Shown piece after piece: positions 7,367 through 17,000 of a DNA stretch of 45,623 nt. Numbering within the stretch: position 1 is the first letter of the stretch; each line of letters starts with the position of its first letter. Below the pieces are notes generated by a model, which ran no database searches, had not been told where the DNA came from, and saw only the letters and a list, made by a program, of their open reading frames with translations. The stretch covers positions 1 to 45,623 of the forward strand of contig NZGD01000242.1 of NCBI GenBank assembly GCA_002690925.1, read 5' to 3'. This DNA is from Rhodopirellula sp. (GTDB taxonomy: Bacteria; Planctomycetota; Planctomycetia; Pirellulales; Pirellulaceae). The position numbers and the translations under genes were made by a program.

Positions 7367-9526
7367 ATGCACAAATATAACCTGACAACTGCGATCCAAA
7401 CGACGACTTGGAAAAAATCCTCGCGAATTACAGTTTGCTCAATAATGCTGTTTTGCATCCTCGTACAGCACAGTTTTTGTCGCTCGAGCGTCCTGCAAGC
7501 GGACCAGCCCAAGTTGATAGTGTTTCCTAATGAACCACTGCGAACTCAACACGTTGATTTCAATACGCATGAAGCGAACCTGAGCATTACCACAACAGGT
7601 AACGATCCATTCATCGTTTGGGAGTGGAGCACACCCTTGATACTCAGTGAACCCGTTTTGTCATTTGAGTACTTCTGCCCTGACGGCATCGACAACGTCT
7701 CGTTGTTTCTCGGCCCACCAATCAGTTCCACGATGCAATTGAGGTTGCCCAATCTTTCTGTAGCGGAAGGATGGCGCGAGTACGCCACTCCTCTTACACC
7801 CCCTAATGGAGAGAAATTTCCCGATGTGATCACTCAATTGAGATTGGATCTTGGTCAGCGACCCAACCGAAAAATCATGATTCGCGACATTAAAATACGT
7901 CCACCGACCCAACGAGAACGTGATCTTGCTGCAGATCGACGCAGAATCGAAGAACAAAAAACGAGATCAGCCAAAGCAATTCGTGAATATGCTGCAACAT
8001 CATTCCCGGCGAGTTTCACCAAAGTGCTAATTGAGAAGGATACGATCACACTGAATGGCCAAATACCACAAGCAACAATACCACAAGCAACAAGGGACAC
8101 TGCTGAAGTATTGGTTCGACTCGTCGAATTCCCTGCTGATGTTCAAATCAATGAAACAGGAATAACTCTGCCATCCCCACTAAGGTTGAAAGCCAATCAA
8201 TTTTCCCTGGTGCTGCCAAGAATGGTTGGCAACCGGGACCGCCTTTTTAGTGGCTGGCGAATCAAGGCCATGAAACCACAAGGCAACAAGGACCATTTTC
8301 TGTCTGCACGGCACTACGCCACTGATTTCAAGATCAATGACTTCACCAAAATTAAGCCATTGCGACCGGAGAACCAGAAGGGCTTGAGTGGCTTCAGTTC
8401 GCGAGGCCCCAAGTCGGATCTTCACGACCTGGGTATCAAAGCAGTGACTATAAATCTTGTGCTCAGCCGATTCCTCAGCACTGCTGACGGCCCAGGGCGA
8501 GAAGTAATTCCATCACCCGGTCCACCAATCTATTTCAAATCATCAGCATTCACTGCACTAGATCAACTCGTTGATTATTGCAGGCAGCACAACATCATTG
8601 TCACGGCAATTGTTCTTGTCCCAAGAACAAACCCAAGTGAGCCAAGTGCAGTACTGCAACATCAGGAATCTGCGGGTGGCGTGTATACCATGCCCAACAT
8701 GAGCACGCCTCTCGGAACCACCATCTATGGTTATTTGCTCAGTCGCATCGCCAAACGTTACAGCACGCCAGATCAAGCACCAGGTGTGATCACCAATTGG
8801 ATTGCTCACAATGAAGTCGATTATCATCCGGTCTGGACCAACATGGGAAAACAACCCGACGAGATCTATCTGGAAACATACTATCGATCCATGCGAATGA
8901 TTCACAACTCAGCCCGCGCTTTTAATCCGCACGCACGCGTTTTCATTTCGCTTACCCACAATTGGAATGTCATCAATCCAAACCGTTGGGAACAATTATC
9001 TCCCAAACAAGCATTGCTTGCGTTGCAACGATACTCCAGCCAGGAAGGTGACTTTGCTTGGGGAGTCGCCTATCACCCTTACCCACAAAGCCTGTTCGCA
9101 AAAACCGCGTGGCAGGACACGAACATCGAAAACCACTTCGATAGTCCCTTGATCACGATCCAGAACCTGCATGTGCTGGGCGATTTCCTGAATCAGAGTT
9201 CAATGCGACAGAGCAATGGAGCAAGAAGAGGTGTGTTGCTGAGTGAGCAAGGATTCCACACTCCAACCTATGAGGCAGCGGATCAGAACCGACAAGCGGG
9301 CTCGCTGCACTACGCAATGCAGAAGATACGAGACTTTCCATGGATCGAATCTTTTCATTACCACCGATGGGTTGATCATCCCGACGAAGGCGGCTTGAAG
9401 CTTGGGCTTCGAACACTACCAACCAAAGAGCACCCACATGGTCAACGCAAGCGTGCTTGGACTGTCTATCAGGCAATCAACACTGATGAAGAAAAGAAAG
9501 CCACCACAGGGTTACCAAAACCATAG
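7367..9526 (+). CDS. Secreted DUF5722 protein, glycosidase-like
   Basis: 719 residues from the ATG at 7367. This start keeps the n-region K-K-S-S-R and the hydrophobic stretch I-T-V-C-S-I-M-L-F-C-I-L-V of a signal peptide and avoids overlap with nth; a GTG-type start further upstream is possible. Residues ~50-190 are a beta-rich, carbohydrate-binding-like region, followed by a short charged helix around residues 185-205. The C-terminal ~400 residues match DUF5722, seen in planctomycete exported proteins, with GDFAWGVAYHPYPQ. Two segments resemble the paired acids of clan GH-A glycosidases: N-E at AHNEVDYHP (E483) and E in LLSEQGFHT (E627). A TIM-barrel glycoside hydrolase acting on polysaccharide outside the cell is therefore likely, but the substrate is unknown. 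It converges on the Gfo/Idh/MocA gene with 31 bases between the stops. Confidence 0.75.
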   Translation: MHKYNLTTAIQTTTWKKSSRITVCSIMLFCILVQHSFCRSSVLQADQPKLIVFPNEPLRTQHVDFNTHEANLSITTTGNDPFIVWEWSTPLILSEPVLSFEYFCPDGIDNVSLFLGPPISSTMQLRLPNLSVAEGWREYATPLTPPNGEKFPDVITQLRLDLGQRPNRKIMIRDIKIRPPTQRERDLAADRRRIEEQKTRSAKAIREYAATSFPASFTKVLIEKDTITLNGQIPQATIPQATRDTAEVLVRLVEFPADVQINETGITLPSPLRLKANQFSLVLPRMVGNRDRLFSGWRIKAMKPQGNKDHFLSARHYATDFKINDFTKIKPLRPENQKGLSGFSSRGPKSDLHDLGIKAVTINLVLSRFLSTADGPGREVIPSPGPPIYFKSSAFTALDQLVDYCRQHNIIVTAIVLVPRTNPSEPSAVLQHQESAGGVYTMPNMSTPLGTTIYGYLLSRIAKRYSTPDQAPGVITNWIAHNEVDYHPVWTNMGKQPDEIYLETYYRSMRMIHNSARAFNPHARVFISLTHNWNVINPNRWEQLSPKQALLALQRYSSQEGDFAWGVAYHPYPQSLFAKTAWQDTNIENHFDSPLITIQNLHVLGDFLNQSSMRQSNGARRGVLLSEQGFHTPTYEAADQNRQAGSLHYAMQKIRDFPWIESFHYHRWVDHPDEGGLKLGLRTLPTKEHPHGQRKRAWTVYQAINTDEEKKATTGLPKP

Positions 9527-9557
9527 CGAACTGACTATCTGGCACCTAACGATCCCT

Positions 9558-10733
9558 TTACCAGGCTTGCCAAGCCGCATCGGCATCCACGCTTGCCAAG
9601 CATCGCTGCATGAATCGAACGCCGTCTGCTCCGTCGTTTACGGAAGGGTACAGAACAGGTTCAGAGCCCAATTTCTCACCGCGTATGATTCGCCGCATAT
9701 CTGAAAAAGCATCACGATACACATTTGCGAATGCCTCAAAAAATGCTTCCGGATGCCCGCCTGGCAAACGACAAGCAGCTACCGCTGAGGGCAGAGTGTA
9801 ATCAGCGTTTGGATTTCTTTCGTAAATCTTTGTCGGTTGCCCCAAAGAACGCAGCAAGAGTTGATTCGGTTCCTCCTGACGCCATGCCAACGATGCTTTC
9901 GTGCCATCCACTTCGATTGATAAATCATTCAAACGCCCGTGTGACACCTGACTCCAAGTGACCATGCCCGTCGTGCCCTCTGCGAACTGAAGCATCGCGT
10001 GCCCATAATCATCTAACTCATGGTGGGATGAATAGGACCGCATGTGACTGAGCACCTTCGATGGGGTCATACCTGTGATGAACTGTAGCAAATGAAAAGC
10101 ATGCGTCCCCACATCGCCTAGCGACCCCGCACGCCCATTCTTATTTGGATCTGACTTCCATGCTCCCCTCGCAGGAATTTCGTCTGGATTCATGCCATGC
10201 ATCCATCCCTGCACGTAATTGGCTCGAATCGCAATCAAATCACCCAGCTCGCCATTGGCAATCAACTCACGCGCTTGACGTACCAGTGGATAACCCGAGT
10301 AGTTGTGGGTGAGCGCGAATACACACTCGGAATCACGCACAGCGGATACCATCGCATCTGCATCGGTAGTGGTGATTGTCATCGGTTTATCACAGACCAC
10401 ATGAAATCCTGCTTCGAGTGCTGCACACGCTATTTCACGGTGTGTGTGATTTGGCGTCGCAATCGAAATAAAATCAATTCGATCATCTGCTGAGCGTGAT
10501 TTTTCCGCACTGATCAATTCACGAAATGATCCATAAGCACGGTCGGGCGCAATCCCCATTGCTAATGCTGACTCGCGAGATCTTTTTGGATCCGACGAAA
10601 GAGCTCCAGCCGTCAGCACTGCCTCACGATCAAGTGTTGCGGCAGTGGTATGCACCTTACCAATGAAGCCATTGCCTCCCCCACCAATGAGCCCCATCTT
10701 CAAGGGACGATTACTCTGCTGTTCAATCACCAT
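9558..10733 (-). CDS. Gfo/Idh/MocA family oxidoreductase
   Basis: 391 residues from the ATG at 10733. The N-terminal Rossmann fold shows G-L-I-G-G-G-G-N-G-F-I-G for NAD(P) binding (residues ~14-25), then SIATPNHTHREIA, and CDKPMT in place of the usual EKP motif with the conserved lysine. The C-terminal alpha/beta domain has GDVGTHAFHLLQFI, which carries the family's catalytic His/Asp region. Such enzymes oxidise or reduce sugars, inositols or related compounds. No signal peptide is present, so it is cytoplasmic. Its neighbour, the DUF5722 glycosidase-like gene, makes sugar catabolism plausible but the two converge and are not an operon. Exact substrate cannot be read from the sequence. Confidence 0.9.
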   Translation of the reverse strand: MVIEQQSNRPLKMGLIGGGGNGFIGKVHTTAATLDREAVLTAGALSSDPKRSRESALAMGIAPDRAYGSFRELISAEKSRSADDRIDFISIATPNHTHREIACAALEAGFHVVCDKPMTITTTDADAMVSAVRDSECVFALTHNYSGYPLVRQARELIANGELGDLIAIRANYVQGWMHGMNPDEIPARGAWKSDPNKNGRAGSLGDVGTHAFHLLQFITGMTPSKVLSHMRSYSSHHELDDYGHAMLQFAEGTTGMVTWSQVSHGRLNDLSIEVDGTKASLAWRQEEPNQLLLRSLGQPTKIYERNPNADYTLPSAVAACRLPGGHPEAFFEAFANVYRDAFSDMRRIIRGEKLGSEPVLYPSVNDGADGVRFMQRCLASVDADAAWQAW

Positions 10734-10819
10734 TTCTCATTTCCCATTTTATATTTCTATCAAAACAACTGTGGGTTGGTACCGATGGCAAGGTGCTGGT
10801 CACCTCACGTCACCCAACA

Positions 10820-10873
10820 GCAGCACAGTGGCACAGCAGCACAGCAGCACAGCGGCACAGCGGCACAGCGGCA
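10820..10873. repeat. 8-bp tandem repeat, nearly seven units
   Basis: The octamer GCRGCACA runs head to tail: GCAGCACA, GTGGCACA, GCAGCACA twice, GCGGCACA twice, then a partial GCGGCA. Units differ only at positions 2-3. It lies in the 186-base gap between the start of the Gfo/Idh/MocA gene and the stop of the PVC-type dehydrogenase gene. A short tandem array of this kind can change length by slippage. It has no spacers and is not a CRISPR array. Confidence 0.9.
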
Positions 10874-10919
10874 TTCTTGAATAGCTACCCTGCCCAACCC
10901 CAGCCGGTTTTCAAACAAC

Positions 10920-13900
10920 TCAGTTTCGGCCGGGAATGTCTCCGGGGATTGCGCCGTCTAAATACCGCCAGTTTTTAAGATAAGAAAGCAAATCAGACAT
11001 CTTGCCGGGGCTAAGTGTCTCTTCGAATCCCTCTGGCATTAACGAAACGCCGGGTGCCTGCAATCGCTCAATCTCATCACGTGGAATCACAGCCCGTTTC
11101 CCACCCTTTTGCTGAAGGATCACAGTGTTGTCTGCATCTCCCACCAACAGGCCGTCCAACACTCGCCCGTCCACCGTCAGAACTCGATGTTGAATGAATG
11201 CGGCATCGATCGCTGCGTTTGGATCTAAAATAGAAGTCAGAAGTGCTTGGGGAGTTTTTGTACGCGAATCACTGATGTCCGGTCCAACATTGGTTCCCAC
11301 CCCTCCTACCTGATGACAGGCTGAGCAATGCTCTTTGAACAGATTTTTTCCCACCGTTGCATTACCCAGCACGGTAGCTGAGCCCGCGTAGCGTTCCAGT
11401 ACTTTCGCCCGATTGGGATCGGTGGCCAGCAATCGGCCAGCAGCAGCTTTGACCACTGCGTCGGGGTGCTGCCGCAATTTTTTGGCGGTTGCTGGATCAA
11501 CGACCGTTCGAGGTATCTCACCTGCTTCAATTTCTTGCAAGAACCACTTCACGTCGTCGACACGTCTCACACATGCTGCTATCGCTGCCGAGCGCACAGT
11601 CATGGTCATCCCGGTGAGATTCTGAACCAGATAGTCTCGCGTCCATTCCGAGTCATTCCGCAAATTCAATGGTAAAGCCACAGCTCGTAAATCCGGCGAA
11701 GCAGTATCCCTTACCAATTCTCGTAGCGGTGATTTTACTTGACCAAAATCTGACGCAAGCAAAAGACTCGCGGCACGCAGATCAGCAGGAACAGTCGACG
11801 TCTGCGCAGTATTCAAAGCATGCGAAGCAAGCTCGCGGAACTTAACTCGTTGATCTTCAGGCAAAGCAGCTACGACTTTTGAAACCGCCTGCCGAGACCT
11901 TCGTACTCCCCGAATCCACGCCTTCAATAACTCCACTTGCCGTCGATTCAAAATCGACTCCGCAGTCACTTGGGGGCATGCAGCAAGAACAATCGCAGCT
12001 GCATCCGCAGGCGACTCGACACCAACTCGTTCCACCAAATGCGTGAGCAAACGAACATCCATCTGCTTCTGGCTTGCTAACTGTCGAGATAGCTCTTTCA
12101 GCAGTGAGGAATCTACGCTCGCCACCGTCAACCGGATCCATTCATCCTTGGATGACCATCGGTCTGCAATATTGACTAAGGCTCGTACACGTGAAGATGC
12201 AAAGTCAGATGCCGCGCCGGCCACTACAGCCACCTGTCTCACCACCAATGGGTCGGCGTCAGCATCCATCGCCAAGATATTTTCCAATAGCTCAGGTCGT
12301 CTCTTTGACAAGTGAATGCCAAGTGCCCGTACTCTTGCATAGCTAGATTTCATTAGAGAAAGAGCATGGCGTTTACTGAAAGATCCATTTTTGTTCAGTA
12401 GCCACGCAGCCCGAGACCGCGCGGCAGGACTACCTTGTGAGTCCAGCACCAAGTCACTGAGAGGCAGAAGCACAGCCTCGCCTTTCTCCTGCAGAAACTG
12501 CGACGCTGATGTTCGTTGCCAAGCTGAATCTGACTTCAACCATTTGATCGCGTCATCGATCGTTTGGAGTCTAACAACACGGGGCACCACTGAATCCTCT
12601 GCCACTTTCCAGATTCTTCCCAACGCAGTGCCATCACGTTGATCCGGACGGGACTTGAGCTCACTTGGCATGAAGTCAGGATGTTCAATCACTGCTCGCG
12701 CCATGTCGACAATCAAAACTGCCTGCTGTGGTCCTGCCGTGATATCAACAGGGCGAAACCAAGTATCCGTAGAAGACAGGAACTCGTGGGACTGAGCCTC
12801 GCGCCGAGACTTCCAGACACTCCCCTCGCGAGATAGTTGTTGACGCTGCACGATGTATGCCGTTGGTTCACAGGCAAGTAACCATTCATCGTCGCCAGAA
12901 TACCAACCCGGCGCGAAAACTCCGCAAGCAGCACTGAATTGCCCAGAGTGCAAATTGCTTGTGGTCCAAGCCTGAGCCTGTGAAACAACCTCCGACTTTT
13001 CTGCAGAATAAGCAACATCATGAAGCGCATCACGACCCACCAAAAGAGGATCACGCAAAACAGCATCCAAGGTCAAAACAGCCATCATCGCCGGATTTCT
13101 GTTGCTGCAACCCAAACGTCGGCCAAAGTCATCAATCGAAACTCCGAACTGACTCTTACCTGGAACTGAGCCCCACCAGCCGCCCTCAGGATCAAAACAG
13201 AAATCCCGGTCACGAAGATCTACGGGCTCTGCCTTACGGTCATAACGAGCATCGATCGCTTTAACGGATCCACCCCGCAAACCACCTGCAACGTAAATGA
13301 GCCCATCGGGCCCCAGCGTCGGATGGTTTGCTCGCAGTTGCTGATTCTGTTCCGCAAAACCCTCGAACAGCACGACACTCTCGTCGGACTGATCATCACC
13401 ATCATGGTCTCGGAAGAATGCTATTTGTCCTGCCATCGTTACAAAGGCCCCATCCCGATAAGGCTGAACGCCCGTGGCAAATAGTAACTTGTCAGCAAAA
13501 ATGCTGGCTTGATCAAAAACACCATCCTGGTCCCTGTCCTTGAGTATTTTGATCCTTCCACTTGGAACTTCGCCCTCATCGGGGCCCAATGGGTAATCCG
13601 GCATCTCCACGACCCACAACCTACCCTTGTGATCAAGCCGTGCTGACACCGGATCTGCAATCAAAGGCTCTGACGCAACCACCTGAACTTTGTACCCAGA
13701 GCGCGTCTGCAATGAATCATGAATTTTTTCAACGGTGTGAGCTGAGCTCCTGTGGGTGCGATTCAACGGTGGCTCGCTTGCATCCCCAGACCTCTCATCT
13801 GTGACACTACTCTGTTCGCCGTTACCACTCTGCTCGCTAGCGAAAATCTGGCCATAGACCGGGTTCAACCCAACACCCAACCACAAACAGGAGACAATAA

Positions 13901-13940
13901 ACAATCCGCGAGTGCAAAATTTGAAGAGATGCTTTTTCAT
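10920..13940 (-). CDS. PVC-type dehydrogenase-like propeller / HEAT / heme c protein
   Basis: 1006 residues from the ATG at 13940, where M-K-K-H-L-F-K-F starts a clear signal peptide ending near residue 31. Residues ~60-410 form a beta-propeller of the glucose/sorbosone dehydrogenase type found in planctomycetes (the 'membrane-bound dehydrogenase' domain), with SGYKVQVVASEPLIADP and RDQDGVFD. Residues ~430-850 are helical repeats resembling HEAT. The C-terminal domain has CSACH (C872, C875, H876) and a likely axial Met in GVSLMPEGF, typical of the PVC heme-binding domain. It should act in the periplasm, passing electrons from an oxidised sugar or alcohol to heme. The substrate is unknown. It lies 146 bases after the giant 2353-residue gene on the same strand and may be co-transcribed. 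Confidence 0.88.
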   Translation of the reverse strand: MKKHLFKFCTRGLFIVSCLWLGVGLNPVYGQIFASEQSGNGEQSSVTDERSGDASEPPLNRTHRSSAHTVEKIHDSLQTRSGYKVQVVASEPLIADPVSARLDHKGRLWVVEMPDYPLGPDEGEVPSGRIKILKDRDQDGVFDQASIFADKLLFATGVQPYRDGAFVTMAGQIAFFRDHDGDDQSDESVVLFEGFAEQNQQLRANHPTLGPDGLIYVAGGLRGGSVKAIDARYDRKAEPVDLRDRDFCFDPEGGWWGSVPGKSQFGVSIDDFGRRLGCSNRNPAMMAVLTLDAVLRDPLLVGRDALHDVAYSAEKSEVVSQAQAWTTSNLHSGQFSAACGVFAPGWYSGDDEWLLACEPTAYIVQRQQLSREGSVWKSRREAQSHEFLSSTDTWFRPVDITAGPQQAVLIVDMARAVIEHPDFMPSELKSRPDQRDGTALGRIWKVAEDSVVPRVVRLQTIDDAIKWLKSDSAWQRTSASQFLQEKGEAVLLPLSDLVLDSQGSPAARSRAAWLLNKNGSFSKRHALSLMKSSYARVRALGIHLSKRRPELLENILAMDADADPLVVRQVAVVAGAASDFASSRVRALVNIADRWSSKDEWIRLTVASVDSSLLKELSRQLASQKQMDVRLLTHLVERVGVESPADAAAIVLAACPQVTAESILNRRQVELLKAWIRGVRRSRQAVSKVVAALPEDQRVKFRELASHALNTAQTSTVPADLRAASLLLASDFGQVKSPLRELVRDTASPDLRAVALPLNLRNDSEWTRDYLVQNLTGMTMTVRSAAIAACVRRVDDVKWFLQEIEAGEIPRTVVDPATAKKLRQHPDAVVKAAAGRLLATDPNRAKVLERYAGSATVLGNATVGKNLFKEHCSACHQVGGVGTNVGPDISDSRTKTPQALLTSILDPNAAIDAAFIQHRVLTVDGRVLDGLLVGDADNTVILQQKGGKRAVIPRDEIERLQAPGVSLMPEGFEETLSPGKMSDLLSYLKNWRYLDGAIPGDIPGRN

Positions 13941-13995
13941 AACCACTGAATATCCATTCCTACCAATGTGATGGCTGCGGTACCTCACCACTTCA

Positions 13996-14018
13996 GTTCA
14001 TAGGGGCGAACCCTGAAC
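13996..14018 (-). terminator. Hairpin after the giant gene
   Basis: On the minus strand GTTC-AGGG-loop-CCCT-(2-base bulge)-GAAC folds as a two-part stem between the stop of the 2353-residue gene and the start of the PVC dehydrogenase gene. It could be a terminator or attenuator separating the two genes. There is no T-run, so this is tentative. Confidence 0.3.
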
Positions 14019-14086
14019 ATCATCCCGGCACCACATCAAACGATTCTCTAAAAGGTATCCGCTGCCAAGTCAAAATTCTAACGAAT

Positions 14087-17000
14087 TTAGTGGGCCAACG
14101 ATGATCGTTTGGAAGGGAATACCGGTAGCGAGATCGCCACGAGAAGAATAGCACCTGCCACGGGCACTGGAGCCACAGCAAAGCCAAATAAACCGACCAG
14201 TGCGAGCCAAAATGCTGGGTGCCTGACAACTGGCGTCAAATAACGCTGCAAAGGACCAACACAACTCAGCAACGCAATGATCACAGCCAAGGTAATGCTG
14301 TTAACGATCAAATTCCTGAGGCCACTATCGCTTTCTGAGGCAACCTGAACCTTCGGCCCAGCATCGCTTGCTGCCAAATCAACAACAGCCTGTGGATAGA
14401 ACCCTCCGAAACCGCCCACATCAAACAGAAAAAAATTGGCTTCACGAGTTTCCGAAATCTCCTTCTTACTCAGGAATCGATCAACAAATACTGCCATCCT
14501 CGTATCGAGTTCTTTCCATCGTTTCTGATTGGCGATGGTGACCGTTGCACCAAGTTGCGATTCACGAACATTCGGCAAAATTGGATCGGTCAATTCCATC
14601 TCATCCGCAAATTGCACTGCATGGCCAGATGACTCGGCTATCATCCAATAGCGTTTCAACCATAGTTGCAACCAAGCCGCAATCTCGGCAGCCGGTCTCT
14701 GTGAAAGACGATCCAGTGATTCAACAGATTCAACTACAGCCCGAGCAAGAGACAGCCCACGTTCGGATAATAACTCTGGTTGTTTGTAGTTCAAATCCAG
14801 TTGATCGCCAGCCCCGTAGTGCGTCACCCAACGTTCAGTATTTGGAACACCTTTCAACTCTGGCAGGTACTCGCCTCGCCTCGCGACGGAGGCAGAGGCA
14901 TCCAACAATAGTTCAATTGGTTGTACTAACCGGGTCAAAGCAAGCGGAACCCGTACCAAAGTCGCCTGTTCATCACTTTCCGGCAATTCAATTGGTTCCA
15001 CAACAACCGCTCGACCAGCCGACCACGCGGCGAGGAGGTTCGTTCCCGGTGGCAGCTCTACTAACACTGAATCCAGACCTCCTGGAAACAGGTCCCAATG
15101 TGATAACACTAAAACGCCATCACTTTGAGGAAAGACCTCAACATCAACGCCAAATAGTTCAGGCTCGACATTCACCTCTGGCAAAGGAGCCAAATCCACA
15201 GTCCATGATGGTCTCTGACACTCATACGTCGCACGATTCTCAGGACTTGTGCGCATTGCCTTGACTGCCTGTTCACGCCACTGCAATTTTTCATCCCCAA
15301 AACGACTCGGGACATTGATCATGACCCGCCGTTTGCCTCGTCCCAGAACACGCACCGACGGCACACTAACCCTCGCCGAATCCGCGCCCACAAGCTGACC
15401 TCGAATGACCACGCTCTTCTTATTCAACTTCTCAAAATCGGGAGCAATCCGAATGATCTGTCGCGCTGGATCGGCAGAAGGCTGACGTGTCCAAAGCCTT
15501 GAATTTTCAACCCGCAGGGAATCAAGTTCACACCATCTGGATGGGATTTCGACATCAATGAAATCTGGTCGCGCTCCTGGAAGAAACTTAACCTGGACTG
15601 CCATCCGCCATACTCCGGCTTCTCGATCCAGTACGATTTCCTGGTCACAGTTGAACGCATCACTGCGTCCTGCTACGCGGTAACGCCCCCCCAAGCTCGT
15701 CGATTTCACCTGAGTACCCGGTGGTATTGCCCAAAACGCTTCAGGGATCCACCCTTCAGCTAAGGACTGCTCTGTGAATGCAACACTGGGGTCAGCTAAA
15801 TCCGGAAGAGGCAGATCGACTGCCACCAAGGCCGTCGACCGATCATGCGAAATACTGTACTGATCGATTGTTTCAACTTTTGGTGTCAGCGTGATTCGAG
15901 GTGGTACGAAGTTCTTCAACCGGTTGTTTGCGCGCCAAGAGAATCGGTTTACACCCACTGCGTCAATTTGTATTTCACCCGACTCGTTCGACGAGCTCCG
16001 AAGCCAGCTAGGCAACGGAATTTCCGCCTGACCACGCACCACCATGGGTTCAATGGACAACGGCTTGCCATTGACGGTCAACTGCAACAATTCCAAATTC
16101 TCCGGCAATAACAAGGAATGTTGTTGGCCTAAATCAGTACCGGGACTCAAGGTTGCGTGATAAGTCAATTCAAGACGATCACTCAAGACTTTCAAATCGT
16201 GCTGTTGGCTTACTGTGGGTGGTTGCTTCAGTCGTTCACTTAATATCAGTGATGGTAATTCACCAGAAATCACATAACATCGATCATTGATTTTCTCGGT
16301 GAAACCTCGCCATCTTTTATTGAAGTCGTCTACTGAAAAAGCATCACTGGTTCTCGCGTCCAACGCATCGAACTGCAAGTTGGAATCGCTATACAGCGCC
16401 AACCAAGCATCGCCATTATCACCAAAGGTTGCGGTCACCTCGGGAATCTGAATTTCACCAGAATCGCCATTCTGCTCGTCAACCACCGTTGGCGGCAGAG
16501 TCCAAAGCAATCCAATTGGGCCAGGATCATCTTTCAGGCATGCAAGGATCATTTGCCTTCGGTTCGAACTTTTAAGTTCGCTACCTGCAAGCCGCCAGTC
16601 ACCGGAAGTAAGTCGCGGCATGGCCCCATCACGTATATCAAACTGAAACGTTTCACCCTCCGCGATCAATCCAGGTGGATCAACCTCACATTCTATCGTA
16701 ACCTGCCTTCGTCCCGCATTAACGCGATATCGCCTGCCGAGTGTTCGTGGAACGTCGATTTTCGCTGTCTGTAATGTTCTGAACTCAATTGCCATCTCTT
16801 GAGTTGGCCCGAGATCTTCTTTCCATCGTCGCAACTCCGTTTCGTCCAGCAATCGCCCTCCGACCCGCAAAGCACTGACATTCTGCTCAGCCTGCACCAC
16901 AAGGCCAGAAGAGGCCACAGGAGGAATGGCAGCAGCTATTTTCACCCAAGGTTCATTAAAAGAAACGGTAGCCAAAAGAGAGAACCGAATCCGCACGTGC

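Noticed and set aside
10820..10873. Possible CRISPR array
   Set aside because: Units are 8 bases, contiguous and without spacers, and no cas gene is in the window.
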